NCBI RefSeq assembly: GCF_024679245.1
Contig: NC_090185.1
Span: forward strand, 24,371,426-24,435,425
Length of the DNA stretch: 64,000 nt
Source: Pseudorasbora parva
Lineage: Eukaryota; Chordata; Actinopteri; Cypriniformes; Gobionidae
Reading direction: 5' to 3'
The position numbers and the translations under genes were made by a program. Below the pieces are notes generated by a model. The model saw nothing but the letters and a program-made list of their open reading frames with translations. It was not told the origin of the DNA and searched no databases. Positions 1 to 47,092 of this stretch are shown piece after piece (within the stretch, counting starts at the first letter, position 1; each line of letters starts with the position of its first letter).

Positions 1-1385
1 AGGATCTCTGAATGATCCAATGTTGACCTAAATGACTAATGATGATAAATAGAATCAAATTGTAATCAAGTCTCCGTATAAATGCACCTGCACTGTGATA
101 GTCTCAGAGGTCCGTTTAAAGCGCAGAGAGCATCATGAAGAACAAGGAACACACCAGGCAGGTACGAGATACTGTTGTGGAGAAATTTAAAGCCTTAAAA
201 GTTTAAAGATTTGGATACAAAAAAAGATTTCCCAAACTTTAAACATCTCAAGGAGTACTGTGCAAGCAATAATATTGAAATGGAAGGAGTATCAGACCAC
301 TGCAAATCTACCAAGACCTGGCCGTCCCTCTAGACTTTCAGCTCATACAAGGAGACGACTGATCAGAGAGGCAGCCAAGAGGCCCATGATCACTCTGGAT
401 GAACTGCAGAGATCTACAGCTGAGGTGGGTGACTCTGTCCATAGGACAATAATCAGTCGTATACTGCACAAATCTGGCCTTTAATGAAGAGTGGCAAGAA
501 GAACGCCATTTCTTAAAGATATCCATAAAAAGTGTAGTTTAAAGTTTGCCACAAGCCACCTGGGAGACACACCAAACATGTGGAAGAAGGTGCTCTAGTC
601 AGATGAAACCAAAATTAAACTTTTTGGCAACAATGCAAAATGTTATGTTTGGCGTAAAAGCAACACAGCTCGTCACCCTGACCACACCATCCCCACTGTC
701 AAACATGGTGGTGGCAGCATCATGGTTTGGGCCTGCTTATCTTCAGCAGGGACAGGGAAGATGGTTAAAATTGATGGGAAGATGGATGGAGCCAAATACA
801 GGACCATTCTGGAAGAAAAGCTGATGGAGTCTACAAAAGAACTGAGACTGGGACGGAGATTTGTCTTCCAACAAGACAATGATCCAAAACATAAAGCAAA
901 ATCTACAATGGAATGGTTCAAAAATCAACATATCCAGGTGTTAGAACAGCCAAGTCAAAGTCCAGACCTGAATCCAATCGAGAATCTGTGGAAAGAACTG
1001 AAAACTGCTGTTCACAAACGCTCTCCATCCAACCTCACTGAGCTCGAGCTGTTCTGCAAGGAGGAATGGGCAAAAATTTCAGTCTCTCGATGTGCAAAAC
1101 TGAGAGAGACATACCCCAAGCGACTTACAGCTGTAATCGCAACAAAAGGTGGCGCTACAAAGTATTAACTTAAGGGGGCCGAATAATTTTGCACGCCCAA
1201 TTTTTCAGTTTTTGATTTGTTAAAAAAGTTTGAAATATCCAATAAATTTCGTTCCACTTCATGATTGTGTCCCACTTGTTGATTCTTCACAAAAAATTAC
1301 AGTTTTATATCATTATGTTTAAAGCCTGAAATGTGGCAAAAGGTCGCAAAGTTCAAGGGGGTCGAATACCTTTGCAAGGCACTAT
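1..1385 (+). mobile_element. Tc1-like transposon relic, cut by the window edge
   Basis: This is a degenerate Tc1/mariner element. The right end shows the typical fish Tc1 terminus, with GGGGGTCGAATACCTTTGC followed by AAGGCACTATA around 1360-1385; the left end lies before the window. The body holds the transposase relic at 134-1168. It sits in an shd intron upstream of exon A. Confidence 0.85.
134..1168 (+). pseudogene. Tc1-like transposase, broken
   Basis: Starts at ATG 134 (MKNKEHTRQVRDTVVEKF) but hits a stop after 23 codons, and the frame then changes several times. The middle (260-484) retains the second helix-turn-helix of the paired-like DNA-binding region. The C-terminal catalytic part is open from 722 to 1168, with MVWACLSSAGTG, the aspartate in QQDNDPKH and the acidic residue in SPDLNPIENLWKELK, two of the three DDE residues. 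The first catalytic region near 595-625 is off frame. It cannot make an active enzyme. Confidence 0.88.
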
Positions 1386-2054
1386 ATGGCATGTTCAGGC
1401 TGTGCAGGGGACGTGAGGACTTTTCATATGTCAACAGTCATGGTTGAGGTTTATTATAATTGGATACCACAACAATTTATTTAAAAATCGTTCGTTTGTT
1501 CTGCCCATTTCAAGCAAGCTTCGCCCGGTGTCTTTAAAATAAAGAAAGGGGCAACTACAGTATATTCCTGCAAGCAGTAAGTAGTGATTTATCCACTTAT
1601 TGACTAGCTGTTTAAACAATTTCTGATCAAATCGAACATTTCTTAAGACCGCATTCTCTAGATGACGCAAGATGCTAGTACAGTAACAATAGGAAACTCC
1701 AAGTACCATACAAAACTAAATAGTGTATCTAATGACAAAGGTTAATATTATTTTGTATTACAAAATACAACCGTAGATACGTTGCTTACAGATCGTTTAC
1801 TAGATCCTTCTAGCAATCATCACCTTTTCCACCAAATAAGTTAAAACGACAGTCATTTGACAAGGCTATTCATTTTGTAAAAATATAAGTTGTATATTTT
1901 TTATATGTTTGAGAACTGAAGTAGGCCTATGATGTTTTTGCATGCTTGTTTGTCAAAGTACATTACAGTCACTGCATAGCCTACATTGTGACGAACGTTA
2001 TATAAACATGCAGTATCATTGACAAAAAAAAGAAAAGTCTAAAATGTAGACTCA
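1386..2054. other. shd intron sequence, no feature recognised
   Basis: AT-rich sequence between the Tc1-like relic and the small foldback element. I see no exon, RNA gene or clear repeat in it. Confidence 0.4.
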
Positions 2055-2378
2055 ATGACACTTTAGGCAGAACATCTCAAGTGGAGATTGCTGAAATGCA
2101 ACTTACAAGTTTATTGGTGTTTTCAGATCATCCACGTGCACACACGCATATGGTTGCCAGATTGGACATGTTTAGGTAGATAGTATGGATAGTATATGTT
2201 TTTTCACAGAAAAGCTCTGTTTGGGGGATTTAAATGACTGAAATCTGGCAACCGCAAGTACGCAAGCTCTCTCTCGCGCACAGATGATCTGAAAACACTA
2301 ATAAACAAGTAAGCTGCATTTGAGCAATCTCCATTTAAGATGTTGTGCTTAAAGTGTCATCCAATATCGTGCATCCCT
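2055..2378. repeat. Small foldback (palindromic) element
   Basis: The left arm (ATGACACTTTAGGC..., GAACATCT, GGAGATTGCT, GTTTTCAGATCATC, GGTTGCCAGATT) is matched in reverse complement by the right arm (AATCTGGCAACC, GATGATCTGAAAACAC, GCAATCTCC, AGATGTTGTGC, AAGTGTCAT). The spacer is about 60-70 bases. It ends about 120 bases before exon A of shd. Confidence 0.7.
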
Positions 2379-2501
2379 ACCTTTATTCATCCCTCATGAT
2401 CAGCAAACTAACATAATCTAACATAATTTTGTTGCACAGAATAAAAGGGATTTCTTATGTTCCCTCTTCTGGGTGAAGATCTTTACATGTTCTTGTTTCA
2501 G

Positions 2502-37747
<35,246 letters not shown>

Positions 37748-38545
37748 TTGGTCACTGCAGTGCTATGGGTGAAAAGACGGAAGAGGTATATGCCATTGGG
37801 AATGAAAAATTCTTGGATGAACATTCAGCGTGCATTAACTTTTGGGTCGCTCGTGTCTTTGATTGTGCAAAAGCATCTGAGGACACAGGCCTTTACAATA
37901 GATACTTCAGATCCATTTACAATTCGATCTGTCCACATGCCATTTCACACACTTGTTAATAACTCTTTTCAATCTCACCAAATTAACCTTCTATGAACTG
38001 TACCGGACGGATGGCAGTTCGACCTGTTGCTTGTCTTCAGTCGTCCGCCTGTGTTATTCTCCACTGGGATGGTGGATTAGCCACTGCTAATGTTTATTGA
38101 GCGATTAGCAGCCTCTTAGGATGAGCAGACGAGCTTCCGCGCTTTTATAGCTGCTGTAAAAGACATTTCCACATGACCATTTATGACTATCCTCTAAAAT
38201 TTGTAAAGCCTTTTGGTTCTAGTAAGACCCTTGAGACCACACACATGTTGTTTGGTCCACTCAAGACTCTAGTCCTTGAGAAACCAGTTTACTTCTTACA
38301 TTGTCTTTGTTAGACCTCAGCTTTGGCGCTGTGGCTGGTCGTAGATCAGTGCATGTTGGCATATTTTAATGTTGAGGATAGTAGATGAAACCAGCTGATC
38401 AAATGATTGATGTAATATTTGAATCATGATCACTCACAGAGATGTTTCTGTAATTGGTATATTAGGTCACTAATGCAGTAAAATGCTGAAAATGTGTTTC
38501 TTTAACTCCTGTTTGTAATTTACATGTGTTATATAATAAACTTTC
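37748..38545 (+). other. shd: shd 3' UTR with polyadenylation signal
   Basis: This is non-coding sequence after the shd stop codon. The first clear AATAAA on this strand is at 38535-38540, about 790 bases downstream, followed by an A/T-rich stretch. The exact cleavage site cannot be seen. The stretch contains no recognised repeat. The minisatellite begins about 150 bases beyond the signal. Confidence 0.55.
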
Positions 38546-38690
38546 TAAAGAGAACGCTGGTAGTTAATAACAACTGATGCTTCAAACTGTATTTCATATC
38601 AGTTGCTGACAGCTTGAGATATAGACAAGATTTTGATTTGATTTTTACATTTGTAGTATACATATGCAAAACCCACCACCTTGCTGTTAG

Positions 38691-40449
38691 GAATGTTCTG
38701 GGTATTGTATAGAATGTTCTGGGTATTATATAGAATGTTCTGTGTATTATATAGAATGTTCTGGGTATTATATAGAATGTTCTGGGTATTGTATAGAATG
38801 TTCTGGGTATTATATAGAATGTTCTGGGTATTATATAGAATGTTCTGGGTATTGTATAGAATGTTCTGGGTATTGTATAGAATGTTCTGGGTATTATATA
38901 GAATGTTCTAGGCGATTGCTGAGTAGTTCTGGGTATTATATAGAATGTTCTGGGTATTATATAGAATGTTCTGGGTATTATATAGAATGTTCTGGGTATT
39001 GTATAGAATGTTCTGGGTATTATATAGAATGTTCTGGGTATTATATAGAATGTTCTGGGTATTATATAGAATGTTCTAGGCGATTGCTGAGTAGTTCTGG
39101 GTATTATATAGAATGTTCTGGGTATTATATAGAATGTTCTGGGTATTGTATAGAATGTTCTGGGTATTATATAGAATGTTCTGGGTATTGTATAGAATGT
39201 TCTGGGTATTATATAGAATGTTCTAGGCGATTGCTGAGTAGTTCTGGGTATTATATAGAATGTTCTGGGTATTATATAGAATGTTCTGGGTATTGTATAG
39301 AATGTTCTGGGTATTATATAGAATGTTCTGGGTATTGTATAGAATGTTCTAGGCGATTGCTGCGTAGTTCTGGGTATTATATAGAATGTTCTAGGCGATT
39401 GCTGAGTAGTTCTGGGTATTATATAGAATGTTCTAGGCGATTGCTGAGTAGTTCTGGGTATTATATAGAATGTTCTAGGCGATTGCTGAGTAGTTCTGGG
39501 TATTATATAGAATGTTCTGGGTATTATATAGAATGTTCTGGGTATTGTATAGAATGTTCTGGGTATTATATAGAATGTTCTGGGTATTATATAGAATGTT
39601 CTGGGTATTGTATAGAATGTTCTGGGTATTGTATAGAATGTTCTGGGTATTATATAGAATGTTCTAGGCGATTGCTGAGTAGTTCTGGGTATTATATAGA
39701 ATGTTCTGGGTATTATATAGAATGTTCTGGGTATTATATAGAATGTTCTGGGTATTGTATAGAATGTTCTGGGTATTATATAGAATGTTCTGGGTATTAT
39801 ATAGAATGTTCTGGGTATTATATAGAATGTTCTAGGCGATTGCTGAGTAGTTCTGGGTATTATATAGAATGTTCTGGGTATTATATAGAATGTTCTGGGT
39901 ATTGTATAGAATGTTCTGGGTATTATATAGAATGTTCTGGGTATTGTATAGAATGTTCTGGGTATTATATAGAATGTTCTAGGCGATTGCTGAGTAGTTC
40001 TGGGTATTATATAGAATGTTCTGGGTATTATATAGAATGTTCTGGGTATTGTATAGAATGTTCTGGGTATTGTATAGAATGTTCTGGGTATTGTATAGAA
40101 TGTTCTAGGCGATTGCTGCGTAGTTCTGGGTATTATATAGAATGTTCTAGGCGATTGCTGAGTAGTTCTGGGTATTATATAGAATGTTCTAGGCGATTGC
40201 TGAGTAGTTCTGGGTATTATATAGAATGTTCTGGGTATTATATAGAATGTTCTGGGTATTGTATAGAATGTTCTGGGTATTATATAGAATGTTCTGGGTA
40301 TTATATAGAATGTTCTGGGTATTGTATAGAATGTTCTGGGTATTATATAGAATGTTCTGGGTATTGTATAGAATGTTCTAGGCGATTGCTGCGTAGTTCT
40401 GGGTATTATATAGAATGTCCTGGGAGTTCTGGGTATTATATAGAATGTT
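38691..40449. repeat. 21-bp minisatellite with 756-bp higher-order repeat
   Basis: More than 80 head-to-tail units, all in one 21-bp register. There are three unit types: TTCTGGGTATTATATAGAAT+G, the same with TATTGTATAG, and TTCTAGGCGATTGCTGAGTA+G (some copies GCGTAG). The order of types repeats: the GGCG of the third type occurs at 38911, 39079, 39226, 39352, 39394 and 39436, and again exactly 756 bases later each time (39667, 39835, 39982, 40108, 40150, 40192). A third, shorter round starts 42 bases early. Degenerate flanking copies run to about 40540. It starts about 150 bases past the shd polyadenylation signal. Confidence 0.98.
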
Positions 40450-43370
40450 AATATTGGAAATAATATAGAAAATCTGTTTGCTATACTAGGTAGTATATAG
40501 AATGGAGTATATAGAATGTTCTGGGCGATTACTGGAGATGTGTGCAATTGCTAAGGAGTCCTGGGTGTGTCTTTGTGTATGTATATATGTATGTTTATAT
40601 ATATTTAAAATATGTCTGTTTTATTATCTGACAGACCATTAAAAGTCTACTTGCTTAAAATAACCAGCATGTAGTAACCACAGATAGGCTGTTGCACAAA
40701 TCCTTAATCCCAAGTATAAGCTATAGTCATTTGGTCAGCATTGTTGTTTTAATATGTGCTTTATAAATAAATTGGAATTTTAATAGTCGTATTGATATGG
40801 TAGCAAGCACTTGTAGTCAATTTAATTGTTGTAGCTTGCCATGCATATTACTTTAATAGCTTCACATTGATTATTATCAGGAGACCGAGAAATGGTGTTG
40901 AGATTGACAGAAAGATGTGTTAATGGTTACTATACGCTTGTTTTATCCTGGGACCACATGCCATGCACGAAAAGATCGCAAAGATTGAATGTTAAGCACT
41001 AGTGTGAACATTTTGCTTTTCCCATTGCAGCCCACAGAAGGCCATCTTCCTAAATCAGACGGTGTTTGTGTGTTCATGTGTGTGCGCCTCCTCATTATCT
41101 CTGTACTGCCGAAGCGAAGCGTTCTGGGATTGCTTTCATTACACTGCCAAATGAAACGCCGGAGAATGATTACTGGTGTGACGGGCGGGGAAGGTGGTTC
41201 AGATCAGTCTTCGTCCCTCCAACTTCAGTAAGGAAGACAGTGAGATAAAACGGGGGGAAATTAAGGGTTGTTTGCAAGCACATTTTGCCGCTTTTTTTAA
41301 CGCAATAACATTTCGGTGTGCTTCGTGATGTCTGTCACAATTTAGGATATGCCTTACTCTTGTGCAGATTGGGGCAGCAGATGATGATCTATCAGATGCG
41401 CTCATTGAAAAAGACACCTGCGATCACATCGGAGCCAGGAATAATTTCACACTCAAACCACACCAGTCTCGACCAAGCCCCAAAACTCGCGATCCCACGG
41501 TGGATGGCATCTAATGCTGGTGGCTTTTGCGTTGCCTACTGGTAGCGATTGTTCCCAGCTGCTCTGACACACATCCAGGCATGTCTTGAGCGCCTCGTAT
41601 CACATTGTCCGAGACAGACACATTAATCTCCCTCAGACATTCCACAAACAGGCACGCATTCGCTCTCGGAGGGAAAGCCATGTCGACAGGTGTGTCTGCT
41701 AGAGTGTAACCAGAGATCGGTCAAAATTTAAACAGCTGAAACTGGGGGCTCATCTACTGTGTCAATACCTCGAAATCCCTACGACGTCTCCCTCACAATG
41801 AACGCTGCGCTAATTCCTCTGGTAATTAGGCCCTTACTAGTCATGGAATAATTAGGCCTTACAAAGAGAGGCATTTCTCAGCCGCGAGCTTAGACAAAAG
41901 CCGAGCAGTGAAAAGGGGGTCCAGATGTGCTCCGACGGGAAAAAGAAGAAAAAAAAACAGCATTCACAAGGGCTGCCGTCATTATTGTGTTACCGGCGCT
42001 CAAGCAAGGTGTCGTCTGGATTTCATTATGGTGAGGTCTGGCAACTTATACCATCTGTTAATTTACTGACATCTGACCTTTGAACCCTCCTCCCGCCCTT
42101 TGTGGGCAGCTGGCTCAGATAAAGTCCTCATCTTGGAGAGCTTATCTTCTAAAGCCCTGTCAGATGCAGCTCGCATACAACTGAAGGCTATTGTAATGGA
42201 TTGAAAAAGACAGGGATCTGGGGGAGGACTGAATGTATCCTCGGCTCTACTTCAGAGGATAAAGGACCTCCGAATCCTTAGATTTCCAGGTCTCGGAATA
42301 GTAATTCAGGTGTTCGTATGATGTGATTAGGCCAAGTTGGAATGATCCTTGATTCAATATCCTTGGTCCTTTGCAAATATTTATATCAAAAAGTCATAGG
42401 CAAAACCCTAAGCCTAACCCAAACGTATCCCTAAAAGCAAAGTGGCAATGGGTCTTGTGAACCCTTGAGTTTTAAGTCATACAAGTAAGTTATACACTTT
42501 AGATGGTGGAAGATATAAATATATTTAACACTGTTGAAAAATTTGCCCAGTGTCTAGTGGGCTACCATTCTACAGAGTTTAGCTCCAACACACCAGCCTA
42601 GACATTTCTAGTAATCCTAAAGACCCACTTAAGTGTGTTAATGTAATTTTCACTACAACAGGAAGTCATGGCAGGGCATATCGAACAGCTCCTTACCTTT
42701 TTAAATTAGCCAATAGCGTTTAGTTTATATCACAGCTTGGGCAGAGCCATTGGGTCTGGTAAAGCCGCAGTTTTCTCCTAATCTCTAACAATTTCTCCTA
42801 ATATCCCGGTTGTTTTAAAATATAGCATTCTGTGCAAAAGTTTTTTTGGTATGGGCCAGCTCGCTCATTATGATTCGCTCTGTGCTATTGTGTCTCTGGA
42901 CAGGAGCAGACTGTACACGGTGCACATGAAACTAACGTGAAACCAGACTTCATTCGCCCCAGTGGAAAGCATATTTACACTGTCTGAATCATTCCCTATC
43001 CCCTATATAGTGCACTATTTGACATTCACCATGTAGAAAAATAGTAAAGATGTGAATAACTGACCAATTTTAGCTGCAGCTTCAGCGTCTATTTATAATG
43101 TTTGGGCCTTTAAATCCTAGAGAGAATTTGATTGTTCAGAAAAACTGATGAGAAGCTAAAGCGCAGAGTGATGTCATCAAAAGTGAGAGACTGTACTTTT
43201 TGAATGCTTATATCTTCTAAATATGAATTTTGTCATTGTTTTGGAGCATACTAGCTTATAGATAACACATTCATACTAAAAGCCAAAAAAAAAATGTCCA
43301 TTTTGATTTAACAGGGACTTGAAGACTTTGATTAGCTGGTTCAGGTTGCTTTAGCTAATCTCTGCAGGAA
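40450..43370. other. Intergenic, between shd and s1pr4, no gene seen
   Basis: Begins with degenerate minisatellite units to about 40540. The rest, including a fairly GC-balanced part at 41030-42300 with several GTAATTAGGCC/AATTAGGCCTT words near 41820-41865, has no supported coding or RNA feature. Homeodomain-type ATTA words suggest a candidate enhancer only. Confidence 0.3.
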
Positions 43371-43389
43371 GAGGGCCCTGCTTTAGCTT

Positions 43390-43530
43390 GTCACTAGGGC
43401 TGTACCCTCAAGGGTATATTTTTGTTCCTTACCTACCTCATAAAGAACTAATATGCAGTCTTTAAGGGGTATACGGGTTGCAACAGTGTACCTTTGGGGG
43501 TTCTGCCCCTAAAAGTACACTTTCTGTATT
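43390..43530. repeat. MITE fragment with GTACC/GGTAC words
   Basis: GGGCTGTACCCTCAAGGGTA at the left and AGTGTACCTTTGGGGGTTCT followed by GCCCCTAAAAGTACAC at the right resemble a common short fish MITE. Confidence 0.45.
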
Positions 43531-45119
43531 ATTTCTACCAGTGAAGAACAATAATCCATTGTAGTATTCCACCATTCAGTTGGTTTTTATTATTAATTTT
43601 GTAAGTAGAACTAGCATAATTTGGGCACGCTTTATTTGGCACGCCCCCTTGTCAAATAAGAAGACTGGGCTTGTTACGCTACAGCTTGTCAAAGTCTGGC
43701 ATCTTCGTTGAAGCTTCGTATCTCCGCTTTTATATCCAATTTGGATCTGTATTTGTTCTTGAGACAAGGGTGCTGGATCCTGCTTTGCACTAAGTGCTAG
43801 CAAATGGTACCAACTGTTTACTCGCTCTCATGTCATTCCAAAGCGGAATGACTTTGTGTAGGACAAAAAATATTAAATGTGTCCGTCTTTGTACAATGAA
43901 AGGGGTTCACTTGTTTAGGACTCCATTGACTTTCATTGTTTGGAGCCAAACTGTTCTTTAAATTATCCTCTTTTGATTTGATATCCTCGTTTCCATGACC
44001 AGGGCTCTAGCTAATGATCACAATCTCACGTCTTGGGCTAGCAAGCCTGGTCTCGGGCTGAATTCCAAACCTTGACCAGAAGTAAGCCAAAGTGCCGACA
44101 CATTTCCTAAGCAACACACGTACACACAAACACCTTCTATCTCAGTCCACCCTTGAAAGCTTGTTAAAATGTGACCCCTGGTCCCCGAATGGGAGAAAAT
44201 CAATTGAGTGCTCTCGCATTGGCACATCCTGAGTCGCTGGTCCAGATGGAGGCATTGTTCACACTGAGTGCCGGGCCAAGCAATGTGCCAGTCTGATGTA
44301 TTCAGCCACAGAGACTCCCCTCAGCTCTGACAAGCACACAGACAAATGAATATTCTCAATAGTGGCCATCCACAATAGCTCAGTGGTCCGCGCTTTGATC
44401 CATTGTGGCAAAGAGCCATTCATTACACGAGGTGCAGAGGCACATTGTGTGTAGCAAGTGTGTAATGCCTCACTTTAAAGGATTAATGTCCTCTATGTGG
44501 CGTGTGCTTATTTCAAGGACTTTGTATAAGGCTTATTGTTGTGTGTTGTGGGTTGATGTTTGTTTTTCCTCAAGGTTACGCATTATAGAATCACACTCAG
44601 CCATCATTGTTTGTTGATGTTGATGCTTCACGTCACTTCAGTCGTTTGGTGTGAAATCTCTTGACGTGCAGATTCTGTGATACTGAATGTCAGCTGTGGG
44701 ATGCCAACAAGGCATGATTTTTACCTAGGAAACTGCTTTGGCTTTTGTAAATGAGTTCGATTTTGTTTAACATTTCTGTTTTTTGACTGCAAAGATCATG
44801 GTGATAGAGAGAGAGAGAGCGTCTACAGCTTAGGGTGGTAAATTACTTGAAATGTCACACTTGTCAAATGCTTTGAAAAACATTCTTCAACGAAATGTCA
44901 CTTGTTCTCGCAATGTTCTCAATATGAACAAAAGTCACGCTGAACCTCTTGTTCAAACAATGCAAGAAGCAGCATGACTAAGCAACGCCTGCCTTTCAGT
45001 AATTGCTAGAATTGAAAGAACATTCTTAGTTAAATACAAGTTGAGCTCAATCAACATCATTTGTGGCATAATTTTGATGACCAGAAAACAACCGTTTTCA
45101 ATGAATCATTTGTTGTTAG
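43531..45119. other. Intergenic, no gene seen
   Basis: 43800-43980 has words of a dispersed repeat (CATGTCATTCCAAAGCGG; CTCCATTGACTTTCATTG) but no closed structure. The remainder is unrecognised. Confidence 0.3.
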
Positions 45120-46850
45120 AGGGTTAGATCACCCAAAAATGTTAATTATCCCATGATTTACTCACCCTCAAGCCCTCCTAGGTTTATATGACTTTCTTCT
45201 TTCAGATGAACACAATTATATTAAAGTTATATAAAAAAATATCCTAGCTCTTCCCAGCTTTAAAATGGGAGTGAATGGTAGCATTTGTTGAAGGCCAAAA
45301 AAGCATGTCCAACTATCATAAAAGTTATCCATACGGCTCTAAGGGGTTAATGAAGGCCTTCCTGAAGCAGTGCGTTTTTGTAAGAAAAATGTCCATAATT
45401 ATACCTTTTTATAAACTATATTCACTGGCTTCTGGTTACCGGTTTGTCAACGAGTCACACGTCATGCGAGAGGTTACTCTTCTGCTGGAACTCAATTTGC
45501 ATACGGACATTAAAGGACAACTCCGGTGAGAAATGACCCTAGGGGTAATTAACAGATGGTTACCGAGTAAATCGTTCTCTGGGATGCGTTTTCATGGAAA
45601 TCGAATGTAAAGAGTTTTATCTCTAAAAACAGATTAGCTTATAACACTAGTCTATGGGGCACAGGGTAAGTGAAATGAAATGGCTAGTTAATACCACTAA
45701 CAAGGCTCAAAATAGCCTCACACTAACACGGCAGCATAATGAGGGTCCCTACATGCAAACCGAAGCATTGAGAACTTTGTAAGTGTACAAACAGTTCAAT
45801 AAGAAGATACTTTATAAAGACAGTGCATTACGCGTTCACGGACAGGCGCCATCTTGGAAAACAGTCTCGACGAGTCGAGCCACGAGCGCTGTTCTAAGTG
45901 ATGAACTGTGACTTGGAATCTCATATGGTCCGTTGTTTCTGGAAGAAAACACTGAACACAACAGAGAAAATAAATAAATAAAAATGTCCATGTAATTAGA
46001 TTTCACAAACTTAATTCCTATCGACCAGCTCACTTAGCACAGCGTTAGTCGCTCGACTCGTCGAGAAGGTTTTCCAAGATGGCGCCTGACCGTGAACGCG
46101 TAAGGCACTGTCTTTATAAAGTATCTTCTTATTAAACTGTTTGTACACTTACAAAGTTCTCAATGCTTCGGTTTGCATGTAGGGACCCTCATTATGCTAC
46201 CGTCTACCTGTGCCCCAAAGACAAGCGTTATAAGCTCATCTGTTTTTAGAGATAAAACTCTTTACATTCGATTTTCATGAACACTCATCCCAGAGAACGA
46301 TTTACTTAACCATCTGTTAATTAACCCTAGGTTCATTTCTCACCGGAGTTGTCCTTTAGTGTCCATATGCAAGTTGAGTTCCAGCTGAAGAGTAACCTCT
46401 CGCATGACGTGTGACTCGTTGACAAACGCAGAAGAGGATAGAACAACACAAAACCCCAGTCACGAATTAGAAGTCTAAAACAAGAAATGTCAGCGGAGCT
46501 GGAGTGTGTTGCCCGGCCCTATTTGTTTGAACTAAGCTTACACTACGCCTGCGACATACGCCAGAACCTGACTCTCTCGTGAACGTGTAGACGACTGTTA
46601 CCGGAAGCCAATGATTACAGTTTATACTAATAGTTATAATTATGGAAATTTTTCTTCAGAAGACTTTTATTAACCCCCCAGAGCTCTATGGATTACTTTT
46701 ATAATGGATGAATGTGGTTTTTTTGGGGCTTTAATTTTTTCCCCCATTTTAAATCTAATATAAGACGTCTGATGAATGCCAAATACACCTAGGATGGCTT
46801 GATGGTGAATAAATTATGAGATCATTTACTTTTTTGGCTGAACCATCACT
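45120..46850. mobile_element. Giant foldback element, about 1.7 kb
   Basis: Outer ends AGGGTTAGATCACCCAAAAA (45120) and GGCTGAACCATCACT (46850) are inverted, with TTAA at 46851-46854 and the one-base variant TTAG at 45116-45119. Inverted pairs continue inwards: CAAGCCCTCCTAGG / CCTAGGATGGCTTG, TGTCAACGAGTCACACGTCA / TGACGTGTGACTCGTTGACA, GGACAACTCCGGTGAGAAAT / ATTTCTCACCGGAGTTGTCC, CAGGCGCCATCTTGGAAAAC / GTTTTCCAAGATGGCGCCTG. The centre is near 45900-46020. The right arm has about 170 extra bases (about 46432-46600). No coding sequence. Confidence 0.9.
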
Positions 46851-47092
46851 TTAAAACAGAAAAAAATAAGGCTACAGTTAAGCACTTACAAATAAATAAG
46901 TGAATGGGGTTAATCTTTGGAGGGTTTTTATACATAAATATAAAACTTATAATTTCATAAAAGCACTTGCATGAATTCTTCTGTTTTTATTATTAGAGCT
47001 GTAAAGTTGTCAGTTACGTTTGTTTTACTGTCATGGCAACAAACCACACTAAAAAGGTTAGTAAGCAAGTATTTCACACTAAATTTTCTTAA

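Noticed and set aside
722..1168. Intact 148-codon transposase ORF as a functional gene
   Set aside because: It is only the catalytic C-terminal part. The N-terminal region has a stop after 23 codons and frame changes, and the element is dead.
38691..40449. Possible CRISPR array
   Set aside because: Units are contiguous 21-mers with no unique spacers and no cas genes, and the setting is a vertebrate genome.
38529..40547. Very long open frames on both strands (672 and 569 codons)
   Set aside because: The 21-bp repeat unit is a multiple of three, so any frame without a stop in one unit stays open through the array. Both predicted proteins are pure short-period repeats with no start context or homology. 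Not genes.
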